A DNA stretch of 64,000 nucleotides. Source: Streptomyces sp. CT34 (GTDB lineage: Bacteria > Actinomycetota > Actinomycetes > Streptomycetales > Streptomycetaceae). Each line of letters opens with the position of its first letter. Within the stretch, counting starts at the first letter, position 1. The DNA lies in NCBI RefSeq assembly GCF_000805335.1, contig NZ_KN708638.1, positions 423,602-487,601 of the forward strand. Reading direction: 5' to 3'. This document shows, one piece after another, positions 51,912 through 60,812 of this stretch. The translations under genes were made by a program, and so were the position numbers. The notes under the pieces are model-generated. The model had not been told where the DNA came from and ran no database searches. It worked only from the letters and a program-made list of their open reading frames with translations.

Positions 51912-53629
51912 GGGGTCTCCCAGGGTGCGGCGTCCCGGACCGACGGGACGGTGAAACGGTCGATGGCGATCAGACGCTGCGAGGCGTCGAAGCAGTAGCG
52001 GGCGACCGTCAGGCCGCCGGGGCGGCTCTCCGTCGCGCCGTTGAACGGATAGATGCAACCGGCCGCACCGGCGGGGCGGGGCGGCTCGTGGCCGGTGGCC
52101 GCGGCCCGGACCGCGGCATTGTCCAGTACGCCCGTTCCCGCCACTTCCTGATAGGTCATGCCGAGGCGGGGCAGCGGCGGCGGCCCGGCAGGCCCATGAG
52201 GCCGCGCGGCATACACGAAGCCGACGCCGAGGACCATCAGCACGCACAGCGCCACCAGCCCGAAGGCCAGCGTCACCGCCTCGACGGTCCGACGAACGGC
52301 CGGAGCAGGCCGGTCACCTCCCATGTACTGCCTCACCGCTGACGGCACGTCGTCTCCCGCCGTCCCGGGCGCAGCAGATCCCGCGCCGGGCCGCTCCAGG
52401 ACGACGGCATCTCCGGGCTCGGCCGGCAAGCGCGCCTCCACCAGGAACCCCCCGGACGGCAGCGGGCCGGCAGCGAACGTTCCACCGAGCAGTTCCACCC
52501 GCTCCCGCAGACCCAGCAGACCGCGACCGGTGCCCCTGCCCTCGACCGAGAGCTGAGCGATCGGCGGAGCGCCGTTGCGGACCGTGACCCGCACCTCCTC
52601 CTCGCTGTGCACGACCGTGACGGCGACGTGCGCCGCACTCGCGTACCGGTGCACGTTGGTCAGGGCCTCCCGCACCACCCGCTGCACGGCGCGGCGTACC
52701 CGCGCCGGGCGGATGTCGAGGTCAGGGCCCGTCCAGTCGAGCCGTACGGCGATCCCTCCGTCGCGGGACTGTGCCACCAGCGTCTCGATGTCGGCGCGGG
52801 AGCCGGTCGCATCCGTGAGCATGTCGGGTCCGGTGTCCCGGCCGCGCGGACCGAGCACCCCGAGGGCCTGCCGCAGTTCGCGCATCGCGTCCCGGGTGGC
52901 CTGCCGCACCAGGACCGCCTCCTCGCGCAGTTCGGGGGCGGCTTGGGCCAAGGCCAGTTCCAGTCCGCCGGTGTGCAGCGAGACGAGACTGAGCCGGTGG
53001 CCGACCAGATCGTGCATCTCGGCGGCGATACGGGACCGCTCGTGCATGCGTGCCTCGCTGTCGGCGAGCCGGCGGGCTCGTTCGGCCGCGTCGCCGCGTT
53101 CGCGCAGCGCCCGCATCAGGCGGCTCTGCTGCCCGTACGCGGTGCCGACCAGGCCGGGGACGATCACCGTGGTCGGTACCAGAACCAAGCCGAGCGCCAG
53201 CCCGTACAGCATCCGTCCGGGGCCGGCCCAGGGCGCGGCCACCGTGGCGGATACCACGACCAGTGCGCCGGCCGTGCCCAGCAGCCAGGTCAGCCGGCGG
53301 GCCGGGACCGCCCGGCGGGCCACCGCGTACGCGGTGGCCGCGGTGATCGGCCCGAGACAGGGCGCGGGCCCGGTCAGCACCGCGAGCGTGAGGAGCACAG
53401 CTCCGGGAAAGCGGCGGCGCAGCGGGAAGAGCACGGCACCGGCGGCGATCACCGGCAACTGGAATCCGGGGTGCGGCAGGTACCCAAGCCATGTGACCGC
53501 CGCAAACACACCCAGGGAGGCCAGCACCACGCCGACCGTCTCCGCCCCCGCGCGCCCGGCCCTGCCCCACATCGTTCCGGCGGGCAGACGGGATCGGACG
53601 AAGCGGTTGAAGGAGCTGGCGAGAGGCAC
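51908..53629 (-). CDS. Sensor histidine kinase (HisKA_3 family) with C-terminal membrane extension
   Basis: A 573-residue NarX-type kinase. About four to five N-terminal membrane helices (30-165), a linker coiled coil, phosphoacceptor His206 in EMHDLVGHRLSLVSLH, N-box REALTNVHRYA and G-box GRGTGRGLLGLRERV. Unusually, after the ATPase core a further membrane helix (about 451-474) and an extracytoplasmic tail of about 100 residues with two Cys (GCIYPF, RYCFDAS) follow, possibly a second sensing domain. Start GTG 53629. It is coupled to the response regulator. Confidence 0.94.
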   Translation of the reverse strand: MPLASSFNRFVRSRLPAGTMWGRAGRAGAETVGVVLASLGVFAAVTWLGYLPHPGFQLPVIAAGAVLFPLRRRFPGAVLLTLAVLTGPAPCLGPITAATAYAVARRAVPARRLTWLLGTAGALVVVSATVAAPWAGPGRMLYGLALGLVLVPTTVIVPGLVGTAYGQQSRLMRALRERGDAAERARRLADSEARMHERSRIAAEMHDLVGHRLSLVSLHTGGLELALAQAAPELREEAVLVRQATRDAMRELRQALGVLGPRGRDTGPDMLTDATGSRADIETLVAQSRDGGIAVRLDWTGPDLDIRPARVRRAVQRVVREALTNVHRYASAAHVAVTVVHSEEEVRVTVRNGAPPIAQLSVEGRGTGRGLLGLRERVELLGGTFAAGPLPSGGFLVEARLPAEPGDAVVLERPGAGSAAPGTAGDDVPSAVRQYMGGDRPAPAVRRTVEAVTLAFGLVALCVLMVLGVGFVYAARPHGPAGPPPLPRLGMTYQEVAGTGVLDNAAVRAAATGHEPPRPAGAAGCIYPFNGATESRPGGLTVARYCFDASQRLIAIDRFTVPSVRDAAPWETP

Positions 53630-53914
53630 GGTGTCCAGTATCGGCGTCCGGCAGCCACGGAGGCGTGCGCCTCACGGGGGATCCACCGCTCTACCGAAAG
53701 GCAGAGACGCACCGGCAGGCCGCTCGGAGCCTCAGCCCCCGTGCGACGTCCACGGGGCGCTACGGCCGCCGCTCCCCACTCCCACTCCCCCGCCACCGCC
53801 GCCACCACCGATACGCAGCTTCCCGAAAGGGCCCCTCCTTGACTGTGGTGAGGCCGACTCAGGAGCCGGGATAGCCTTCGGATGCCATGTGCTACAGGAT
53901 GTCAGGGAGTGAAA

Positions 53915-54673
53915 TTGAGTTACGACATAGCGTCGCGGCCCTCCGCCCGGCGTCAGGGGAAGTACGGGGTGGACGCCCCCTACGTTCCGGCAATCTACGG
54001 AGCCGCGGGCACCGCGCTGCTGGCCTGGGGCGTCATCGCCCTGGCCCTGGGCATTCCCGCCGCCGCGCCCTGGGCGTTCTCCTACGGCTGTCTGGCCCTC
54101 ATGGCCGCGGGACTGTACATGTACGCCACCCGGCGCGGAAAGTTCGTCGTGTGGGACAAGCTCCTCGACGATCTGGCGCTGCGTGGCGACGAGAGCATCC
54201 TCGATCTGGGCTGCGGCCGGGGCGCGGTGCTCCTGACGGCTGCCCGCCGCCTGCCCGAAGGCCGTGCCCACGGTGTCGACCTGTGGCGCAGTCAGGATCA
54301 GAGCGGCAACGACCCCGCTGTCACCGAGCGCAACGCGCAGGCAGAAGGTGTGGCCGACCGCATCGAGCTGCACACCGCCGACATGACCCGACTTCCTTTC
54401 GAGGACGGCACGTTCGACGCCGTGGTCAGCAGCCTGGCGATCCACAACATCTCCGACTCCGCCGGCCGTACGACGGCAATCGAGGAAGCGGTACGCGTGC
54501 TCAGGCCCGGCGGCCGACTCGTCATCGCCGATATCCGCAACACCCGCCGGTACCACGCTGATCTGCAACGGCTCGGACTGCACAGCATCACCCGCCGCGG
54601 CGTGGGAGCACGGATGTGGTGGACCGGCCCCTGGATGCCGACCACCGTCGTGTCCGGCACCAAGCCGACGTGA
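53915..54673 (+). CDS. Membrane-anchored class I SAM methyltransferase
   Basis: A 252-residue methyltransferase with two N-terminal membrane helices (GAAGTALLAWGVIALALGIP, FSYGCLALMAAGLYMY). Motif I ILDLGCGRGAVLLTAA, acidic loop HGVDLWRSQDQSGNDP, FDAVVSSLAIHNI and LRPGGRLVIADI follow. The substrate is probably membrane-associated or hydrophobic. Start TTG 53915 is preferred because AGGGAG (53904-53909) lies five bases upstream; GTG 53909 overlaps that site and ATG 53882 is also open. Divergent from the histidine kinase. Confidence 0.9.
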   Translation: MSYDIASRPSARRQGKYGVDAPYVPAIYGAAGTALLAWGVIALALGIPAAAPWAFSYGCLALMAAGLYMYATRRGKFVVWDKLLDDLALRGDESILDLGCGRGAVLLTAARRLPEGRAHGVDLWRSQDQSGNDPAVTERNAQAEGVADRIELHTADMTRLPFEDGTFDAVVSSLAIHNISDSAGRTTAIEEAVRVLRPGGRLVIADIRNTRRYHADLQRLGLHSITRRGVGARMWWTGPWMPTTVVSGTKPT

Positions 54674-54815
54674 CCCACCCCTTCCTCGCCTCTCCGGCGC
54701 CCCCTCTGGCCCGTCACCACGACGGAGTAACGGAGCGTAACCGTCATGTTACTGTCCCGTTATCAGCGGTGATCCCGGGACAGGACCGGGACCAGGACAG
54801 GAAGGAAGTTCCGTC

Positions 54816-55088
54816 ATGGGTAAGGCAATGCGGTTGGTCGCGGGCGCCCTCGGGGCCGGTGCGCTGCTGGCTTCGGCGGCAGGCACGGCCAACGCCGGGG
54901 GGAGTGACGGGCTCTTCGATCAGGATATTCGGTGCACGCCGTCGCTGAGCCTCCTGCTCCCCTCGGAAGGTTGCCAGACCGACATCTTCATTGACAACCA
55001 CAAGTCGATCTTCAACTTGAAGCAATCCGCCGGGGGCAGCATCAGCGGCACCACTGTCAGCACCAGCCGGAGAGGTTCCGACCGCTAA
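54816..55088 (+). CDS. Small secreted protein
   Basis: A 90-residue exported protein. Signal peptide MRLVAGALGAGALLASAAG, cleavage near ANA-GG (about residue 27). Two Cys (IRCTPSL, EGCQTDIF) probably form a disulphide; the pattern resembles the Gly/His-rich protein at 2381. AGGAAGG upstream fixes ATG 54816. Family unrecognised. A very strong terminator follows. Confidence 0.82.
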   Translation: MGKAMRLVAGALGAGALLASAAGTANAGGSDGLFDQDIRCTPSLSLLLPSEGCQTDIFIDNHKSIFNLKQSAGGSISGTTVSTSRRGSDR

Positions 55089-55146
55089 TCCAGGCGCCGT
55101 ACCCCGGAGCGCGATGCTCGATGCTCCGGGGCGCAGTGTCGCCTCT

Positions 55147-55187
55147 CACAGCACTGCCCGCCGGTTCCACCGGCGGGCAGTGCTGTG
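55147..55187. terminator. 18-bp perfect hairpin
   Basis: CACAGCACTGCCCGCCGG, loop TTCCA, and its exact complement. It is the strongest hairpin in the window, between the convergent small secreted gene and the CYP121-like gene. Confidence 0.9.
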
Positions 55188-55313
55188 CCCGTATCCGAGA
55201 AGCCCGGTGCGATGGCGCAGCCGGCGGGTCGGTACCGCAACGGAGTCCTGGACATCGGACCGGGACCGGTGCCGGAGGGCCGGGGCCGGTCCCGCCGCGA
55301 TTCCCACAAGGGT

Positions 55314-55346
55314 GACGGCCCCGACCTCTCTCGGGTCGGGGCCGTC
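55314..55346 (-). terminator. 13-bp hairpin after the P450 gene
   Basis: GACGGCCCCGACC and its complement with a seven-base loop, 41 bases beyond the CYP121-like stop. Confidence 0.85.
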
Positions 55347-55386
55347 GTGTTGCGTTGGGTGCCGGCTCACGCCGGCGCTGCTGTTC

Positions 55387-56574
55387 CTACCAGGCGACCG
55401 GCAGCCGCTCGGGGATGCGCTTCATGAAGCGGGTGCGCCATACGAGTTGGTCGACGGGGACGGCCAGGTGCAGGCCGGGCATGCGGGTGGTGAGGGTCTC
55501 GATCGCTATCTCGATGTGCTTCTTGCCGAGCGGGACGGCGGGGCAGTAGTGCCCGCCGTAGCCGAACGAGAGGTGAGCGGCCGCGTTGGGCCGGTCGATG
55601 TCGATGGTGTGCGGGTCGGGGAACACGCTCTCGTCGGTGTTGGCGGCCTCGACCAGGACGAGGACGAGTTCGCCCTGCTTGATCTCCGTGTCGCCGAGCT
55701 GCATGTCTTCCATGGCCAGGCGGGGCAGCCCATCGGCGATGGACAGGTTCACCCGCAGCAGCTCATCCACGGCGGCCGGTATCCTGCCGGGCTCCGCACA
55801 CAACTGCTCCCACACATCGGGGTTCTGGAGGAGCGTGAACACGGCCATGGTCAAGGCACCCATGGTGGAGATGACGCCGGCGCCGAACATGGTGACGCCG
55901 ACGGTGGCGAGCATCTCGTCGGTGAGGTGGGCATAGTCGGGGTCACCACGGAGGGCGGCGAGTTCGGCCATGAGCCCGTCAGTGGCGGGGTCGTTGAGCC
56001 GTCCGGTCATGTAGGCGATGTCCCGGTCCCAGTTCAGGCGCGCCCCGGTGATGGGGCATGCCGAGTTCATGAACGCGATGTCGAGACTGGACGCCAACAG
56101 CGGCGCGTCGTCGCGGGGAATGCCGAGGATGTGGCAGTGGAGGTGCTCGGCGTAGGGGTTGGCGAACCGTCCGCGCAGGTCGACCGGCGGGCCGTAGCCG
56201 AGGATGCCGTCGACGAGGTGGGCGGCGTGGTCGGTCATCCACTCCGCCAGGCCACCGGTCTTGGGATTGATCGCCTTGAGTACGGCTTTCCGCAGACCGG
56301 CGCCGGTGATGTTGCCCATGTTGTTGACCACCTCGGGCGGGATGGTCAGCGCGTACTGCCGGGGAACACCAGGGGCGGACGTGTCCTTGAGGCTGAAGCG
56401 GGGGTCTTCGAGCACCTGCCTGCACAACTCGTAGGAGGAGACGAGCCAGGCCTCGTCCCCGGCGATGGTGCGCACCCGCGTGACCGGGGTGGCACGAAGC
56501 TGCTCGATCTCCGGCGGGAGGCGGTCGCCGCGCGGGGAGAACGGGAAGTCGATCAGGGTCGGGGCAGTGGTCAC
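55387..56574 (-). CDS. CYP121-like cytochrome P450 (cyclodipeptide-tailoring)
   Basis: A 395-residue P450 that resembles mycobacterial CYP121 (mycocyclosin synthase) over most of its length. I-helix GVTMFGAGVISTMGALTMAV contains the Ser matching CYP121 Ser237; Phe168 and Trp182 are both present; the heme loop SFGYGGHYCPAVPLGKKH has Cys344 and the CYP121-type Pro after it; the end LVWRTRFMKRIPERLPVAW is nearly CYP121's. However, CYP121 Gln385-Arg386, which contact the cyclo(Tyr-Tyr) substrate, are Met384-Lys385 here. Start GTG 56574 overlaps the cyclodipeptide synthase stop (GTGA). It probably forms a C-C bond or hydroxylates the coupled synthase's product. Confidence 0.93.
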   Translation of the reverse strand: MTTAPTLIDFPFSPRGDRLPPEIEQLRATPVTRVRTIAGDEAWLVSSYELCRQVLEDPRFSLKDTSAPGVPRQYALTIPPEVVNNMGNITGAGLRKAVLKAINPKTGGLAEWMTDHAAHLVDGILGYGPPVDLRGRFANPYAEHLHCHILGIPRDDAPLLASSLDIAFMNSACPITGARLNWDRDIAYMTGRLNDPATDGLMAELAALRGDPDYAHLTDEMLATVGVTMFGAGVISTMGALTMAVFTLLQNPDVWEQLCAEPGRIPAAVDELLRVNLSIADGLPRLAMEDMQLGDTEIKQGELVLVLVEAANTDESVFPDPHTIDIDRPNAAAHLSFGYGGHYCPAVPLGKKHIEIAIETLTTRMPGLHLAVPVDQLVWRTRFMKRIPERLPVAW

Positions 56575-57284
56575 TGGTCGTGTCCTTCGGTGATCGTGCC
56601 GGCGGGGGTTATCACGGCGTGGCCCTGGTTGCGGGTGGCGCGCAGGCCGTGCCCGCGTGAGTACAGGAGATCGGCCATCGGCAATGCCTGGTGGTAGCAG
56701 TTGAGCGACGAGGGGACGCCCATGATCGCGGGGGTATCGATGAACAGCGGCGCTTCGGCACAGATGTAGTCGAGGCAGACCTGACGCTGACGGGCCGTGG
56801 GCTGCTGCCCGTCGAGAACCTTGCTGGTCAGGAACTGGACCACGAGCTGATCACAGACCTCGCGGAACGCCGGGTCGGTGGACAGCCGATCGTCGAGGGC
56901 GGCACGGATGAGCCGGTAGGCGGGGATGTCCAGCAGCGCGGACATGGGGCGTCCGCGGAGCCTGGTGCCGTCCGGGTCGAGGGCGGCAACGGCGGCGGTC
57001 ACCTTGGCCCGTACACCACGCAGGTTCTTCACGGCCTTGCGCTGGGCGTCGATGGCCGGATATCCGAGCGCCTCATACATGTCGGCGACATGCAGATCCG
57101 TGTAGATGAGGTCGACCTGACGGAAGTTCTCCAATCCCCAGGCGGCGAGGCTGAGGACTCGCTGATGGGTGAAGTAGGAGTTGCCCGGAGAGATGCCGAT
57201 GACGGCGTGATCACCCTCGTCGGTGATGACTTGGCAGTGCGGGGTGTACGGACGGACGTGAAAGGTCTCGGTCGCTGTCGTCAA
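56571..57284 (-). CDS. tRNA-dependent cyclodipeptide synthase
   Basis: A 237-residue cyclodipeptide synthase, which joins two aminoacyl-tRNAs into a diketopiperazine. GISPGNSYFT carries the nucleophile Ser32 and Asn35; LDYICAEAPLFIDTP has Tyr173 and Glu177; SLNCYHQ has Tyr197-His198. With a constant offset of five these match AlbC Ser37, Asn40, Tyr178, Glu182, Tyr202 and His203, placing it in the NYH subfamily. The amino acids used cannot be told, though the CYP121-like partner favours aromatic ones. Start TTG 57284 with GGGA upstream. Followed with overlap by the P450 gene. Confidence 0.95.
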   Translation of the reverse strand: MTTATETFHVRPYTPHCQVITDEGDHAVIGISPGNSYFTHQRVLSLAAWGLENFRQVDLIYTDLHVADMYEALGYPAIDAQRKAVKNLRGVRAKVTAAVAALDPDGTRLRGRPMSALLDIPAYRLIRAALDDRLSTDPAFREVCDQLVVQFLTSKVLDGQQPTARQRQVCLDYICAEAPLFIDTPAIMGVPSSLNCYHQALPMADLLYSRGHGLRATRNQGHAVITPAGTITEGHDQ

Positions 57285-57562
57285 GAGACGATGTCCCTAC
57301 GCGCCGCTAGTCCCTGGGAACCCCGTGTTCCCGGTGTGGCGGCGACACCCGGAACATACCCGACTGTCGGTTCCAGGTGATGTCGAACTGGGCGGTAACT
57401 CGCAGGTCAGCCGCCTGGTTGAGTTCATATGGCGTTCACGAGCACGGCCTGACGATCACGAACGAGCTTGTCGCGAAGCCGCTCGGGCCGAACCCTCGGG
57501 TCGGGGAAGGCGCACCGTTCTCACACCGATTGCGGACGCCCCGCGCAGATGCCGTTGCCGTA

Positions 57563-58210
57563 TCAGGTGGTGAAGGCCCGCCGGATGTCGGCGCCCAGGA
57601 GGGTGCCGACGGCGAGCATGTCCTCGGGCCACGGCCCGGGTTCGAAGGTACGGCCGTGCCGGCGCATGCAGGCGATGATCTGGTCGCCCTGGGCCACGAG
57701 GTGCTCCCCGTCGTCGATGCGGGCGTGTTCGCGGTCCTTAAGGAGGACGGCTCGGGCCGGGGAACGCACGTCGGACAGGACACGGACCCGGATGCGGTTG
57801 CCGGTGCCAGTGGCCGGTTTCAGGACTTCCGCGGCGATACGGTACTGGGTCGGTCCGGGGTCGCGCGGGTCCGCCCAGACGTAGCTGTCGAAGCGGGCGT
57901 CGAGGAAGGCGACCGGCTGCTGGTGCGGTAGCAGGTGGGCGGCTGCCTCCGCGGCCATGGCGATGATGCACATGCCCGGAAGTACGGGCCGGCCGTCCAG
58001 CAGATGCTCGGTGAGGTAGCGGTCCCGGGCGGCGTCGAGGTGCCAAGTCCACTGCGCCCGGGTGTCGTTCGTGGTGTCGGGCGTGCCGAGCGGGAGGCCG
58101 CCAGGCGCTGCGTCGGTGGGTGCCGTCAGCGCGGTGCATCCTGGGAACCGCTGTTCTGTCAGGGCCAGTTCGCTGGGGCTCTCGTAGAGCGGCCAGGGTT
58201 CCGGCGGGCG
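57563..58210 (-). pseudogene. Fragment of a polyketide synthase dehydratase domain
   Basis: About 215 residues with the first half of a PKS dehydratase hotdog: RYLTEHLLDGRPVLPGMCII is the catalytic-His motif HxxxGxxxxP, followed by ALEA-type helix AAEAAAHLLP and the strand block FDSYVWADPRDPG and RIRVRVLSDV. The second hotdog with the catalytic Asp is missing, and there is no plausible start codon before PWPLYESPSELALTE: the frame runs on into the oppositely oriented methyltransferase at about 58216. It is therefore a cut-off piece of a larger synthase, ending at a TGA-type stop at 57563. Confidence 0.6.
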
Positions 58211-58215
58211 GGGGG

Positions 58216-58761
58216 ATGTCAGTCTCCGTCGAGATGATCTCCGCCGCACGGGTTAGCGAGCAGCGAGACCCGACGGGGGTGCGTTACGAGGTCGGCGACG
58301 TGGCCGAACTGCCCTCTCTCGACCGGCGCTTCGACATCGCGGTGGAAGCGCAGTGCCTCAACTACGCCGAGGACATCGCGACGATGGAGCGGATGTGCCG
58401 CAACATCCACCGGAACCTGGTGCCGGGTGGAGAGTTCTTCGTGCTCGCCCAGAAGCCCGACTGCGGGTTCGACTGTCCGTCCCTGGACAAGTACGGGTTC
58501 CGCTGCGAGCCGACCGGCGAGGAAATCGAGACGGGGCCGCGGGTGCGGATCACGGCTCTCCTCGATCCGCAGCCGATCAGCATCGTCACCACGGCCCCGC
58601 GCCGCGAGGTCTTCGAAAAGTGTCTGCGGGCGGCCGGATTCGGCGAGGTGACCTGGGTCCCACTGGAGGCGTCCGACGCCGGCGTGCGCACGTTCGGCGC
58701 GGACTTCTGGGCGGACGTCCTGGCGAACCCGCCGCTGGAGATGCTGCGCTGCCGCGCCTGA
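58216..58761 (+). pseudogene. N-terminally truncated SAM methyltransferase
   Basis: About 181 residues beginning MSVSVEMISAARVSEQR, which corresponds to the acidic-loop region (GVDxSxEMIxxA) after motif I of class I methyltransferases. Motif I itself (the GxGxG SAM loop) is absent. Motifs FDIAVEAQCLNYAEDIATME, LVPGGEFFVLAQKP and the C-terminal GFGEVTWVPLEAS are intact. Without motif I it cannot be a normal methyltransferase. The truncation point coincides with the end of the PKS dehydratase fragment on the other strand. Confidence 0.65.
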
Positions 58762-58975
58762 CGACCGGCCGGACATCCCGGTGGCCCGGTCTCCGGAATG
58801 CTCGGCCTTCGGACAGGGCATCAGGCAGTACGCAGTGCCGCCCGGCCTTCCCGGCGTGCGGGGTCAGGGGATCCTGACACGGGTCCTCGGCAGACCGGTC
58901 TGCCGACTTCGGCCAACACCAGCCTGCCGAAGGCCTGTTGAGCGGCTTCCCTCGTACGAATTCCACCATACGAAG

Positions 58976-59010
58976 AACGGTCCGACCGGACTTGCGCCGG
59001 TCGGACCGTT
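58976..59010. terminator. 14-bp hairpin
   Basis: AACGGTCCGACCGG and its complement with a seven-base loop, 44 bases beyond the stop of the cutinase-like gene. Confidence 0.85.
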
Positions 59011-59054
59011 GCCCCGCACCCCCGCGGTTACGGGGCCCACCGCCTGACAGGCGA

Positions 59055-59810
59055 TCAGGAGTTGTACCAGGTGACCCCGTCACCGCCGTCGTGGCCGATG
59101 GTCTGCACCATGACATTGCCGTCCTGCCAGTACTTGGGGTGCTGGGTCAGGAAGCCGGGGATCGACTGGATCGAGGTGGCGTCGCACGCCAGGTCGGTGC
59201 GGATGCAGAAGCGGTGCACCGGGACGCCGTCGAACTTCGCCGGGCCGGCACCGGGCGACGTGAACCCCAACGCGCTCCACCCCTTGGGCACCCGGGCCCC
59301 GATTCCGGTGCCGGGCTGCATGGGGTCGGCGTACAGCATGCCGTTCACCTGCGAACGGAGGATGTCGGTACCGCCACTGGCGATCTTCTGGAGCACCTGG
59401 TCGGCCACCTGCGCGCCTTGGGAGTAGCCGACGATCGTGAAGCGAGCGCCCGGATCGCGGTGGTAGGTGTTCTCGGCGGCGGTCAGCAGGTTGCGGTATC
59501 CCTCGCGCACGCTGGCGTCGTAGCTCGGTGCGTTGACGTCCGGGAGGTTGTGCCCGTTGAGCCAGGGGCCGGCGCTCGCCGGGTAACAGACCGGCACCGG
59601 GATGCCGCCGTTGAGGTGCTTGTTGGCGAAGCCGTAGGTGGAGGTGCAGTCGGGCGCGGGCGCCGCCGAGCCCGTGCCGCCGACCTCCAGGTAGTAGTGA
59701 TGCACCGGGGCGGCGTGGGCGACGGCGGGCGTCACGGCGGTGAGGGCCACCAGGGCTGCCGCTGCGCCGGCCGCACCGGCGGCCTTCTTCCACCTGTTGG
59801 GCAAGGTCAT
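59055..59810 (-). CDS. Secreted cutinase/PE-PPE-like alpha/beta hydrolase
   Basis: A 251-residue exported hydrolase. Signal peptide about residues 1-33 (AAALVALTAVTPAVAHA). Nucleophile elbow VGYSQGAQVADQVLQ, PMQPGTG, and paired Cys (PDCTS/VCYP, FCIRTDLACDA) typical of the PE-PPE/cutinase-like serine esterases of actinobacteria; the Asp is probably in RTDLACDATS and the His in IGHDGGDG or THP. ATG 59810 with GGGGAG upstream. Monocistronic; a terminator follows. Confidence 0.9.
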   Translation of the reverse strand: MTLPNRWKKAAGAAGAAAALVALTAVTPAVAHAAPVHHYYLEVGGTGSAAPAPDCTSTYGFANKHLNGGIPVPVCYPASAGPWLNGHNLPDVNAPSYDASVREGYRNLLTAAENTYHRDPGARFTIVGYSQGAQVADQVLQKIASGGTDILRSQVNGMLYADPMQPGTGIGARVPKGWSALGFTSPGAGPAKFDGVPVHRFCIRTDLACDATSIQSIPGFLTQHPKYWQDGNVMVQTIGHDGGDGVTWYNS

Positions 59811-60086
59811 CTCTCTGCTTCTCCCCGAGTTGAGGTAGTACACAACTGTCGTACACAACTGCTGTGCTCGGCTGTGACGTTAGCCGCGGCCGTTGGAATG
59901 GCGATGAAACGCATGCATGCAGCGATGAAGTTCACCGATGCGTCGATGAAATCGGCGAAGCCGTCTCCGAGCAGACAAGCGCGGTGCACTCCAAGGCACC
60001 GGGCGCGCGGAGCCCATGACGGTCTGTCGGACGTCGGGCGGGCAGTCGGGCGGGCGTCGGCGGAGCCTCGCACGATCGGCTCGCCG

Positions 60087-60812
60087 TCATGGGCGCCTGC
60101 CGCCCACGCGAAGGCGCTCGGCGAGGAGGAAGAAGACGAAGAAGTTAGGGATATGGGACACCGCTGGACCAAGCGTATGCCAATTCCCGTTGATATTGAG
60201 CCTGATGGCTTCATTCCTCATCTCGATCTGCCGCACCTGCGGCCACCGTGCGAGCACCTCGCCGGACCCGACCTCCTCCTTCGTCAGCCAGATGTCCCCG
60301 AAGGTGAGCCGCCCGCCCTTGCCCAGCGCGGCCCAGGCCCAGGGAAGTTGGGCATGGATGACGGCCCGCCGGATCTCCGGCCCCCATTCCTCCGCGTCGC
60401 CGGCCTCCGGCCTGCCCCACAGCACCACCCGCTCTCCCTTGGCATCGAGGAGTGTGTAACTGCGCGTGGCGGCGCCGCGGGCCGAACCGGAGGGGTGCCG
60501 GGTGCTCATCTGGAACACCGCGGTGGTGTCGTAGCGGACGACGTGGATCCGCCCCTTGACGGCGATGGTCATCCCGCGCTCGTACAGGTCCAGCCGCGCC
60601 TCCGCGCTCCCCTTCGCCGCGGACGGTCGGCCGTTCCGGGCGAAGGCCAGCAGGCGCCGGACCACCCGGATCGGCACGGCAGGCGTGCGCTTGGTGTGCG
60701 CGATCGCGGCGTAGGTGGCATGCCGCTTACCGATGTGCTCGCGGCCGGCCGCTGCCGAAATCCTCGCCAGCAGCAGCTCCTCACCGCGTGTGCACGGCAT
60801 CGGTCGGGTCAC
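60087..60812 (-). CDS. DUF6585-like protein coupled to the SARP regulator
   Basis: A 241-residue protein that looks like the DUF6585 PH-like family: LDLYERGMTIAVKGRIHVV, EWGPEIRRAVIHAQLPWAW, RLTFGDIWLTKEEV and LNINGNWHTLGPAVSHIPN are the repeated strand pattern. There is no signal peptide or catalytic motif. Start GTG 60812 overlaps the regulator stop (GTGA). Function unknown. Confidence 0.8.
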   Translation of the reverse strand: MTRPMPCTRGEELLLARISAAAGREHIGKRHATYAAIAHTKRTPAVPIRVVRRLLAFARNGRPSAAKGSAEARLDLYERGMTIAVKGRIHVVRYDTTAVFQMSTRHPSGSARGAATRSYTLLDAKGERVVLWGRPEAGDAEEWGPEIRRAVIHAQLPWAWAALGKGGRLTFGDIWLTKEEVGSGEVLARWPQVRQIEMRNEAIRLNINGNWHTLGPAVSHIPNFFVFFLLAERLRVGGRRP

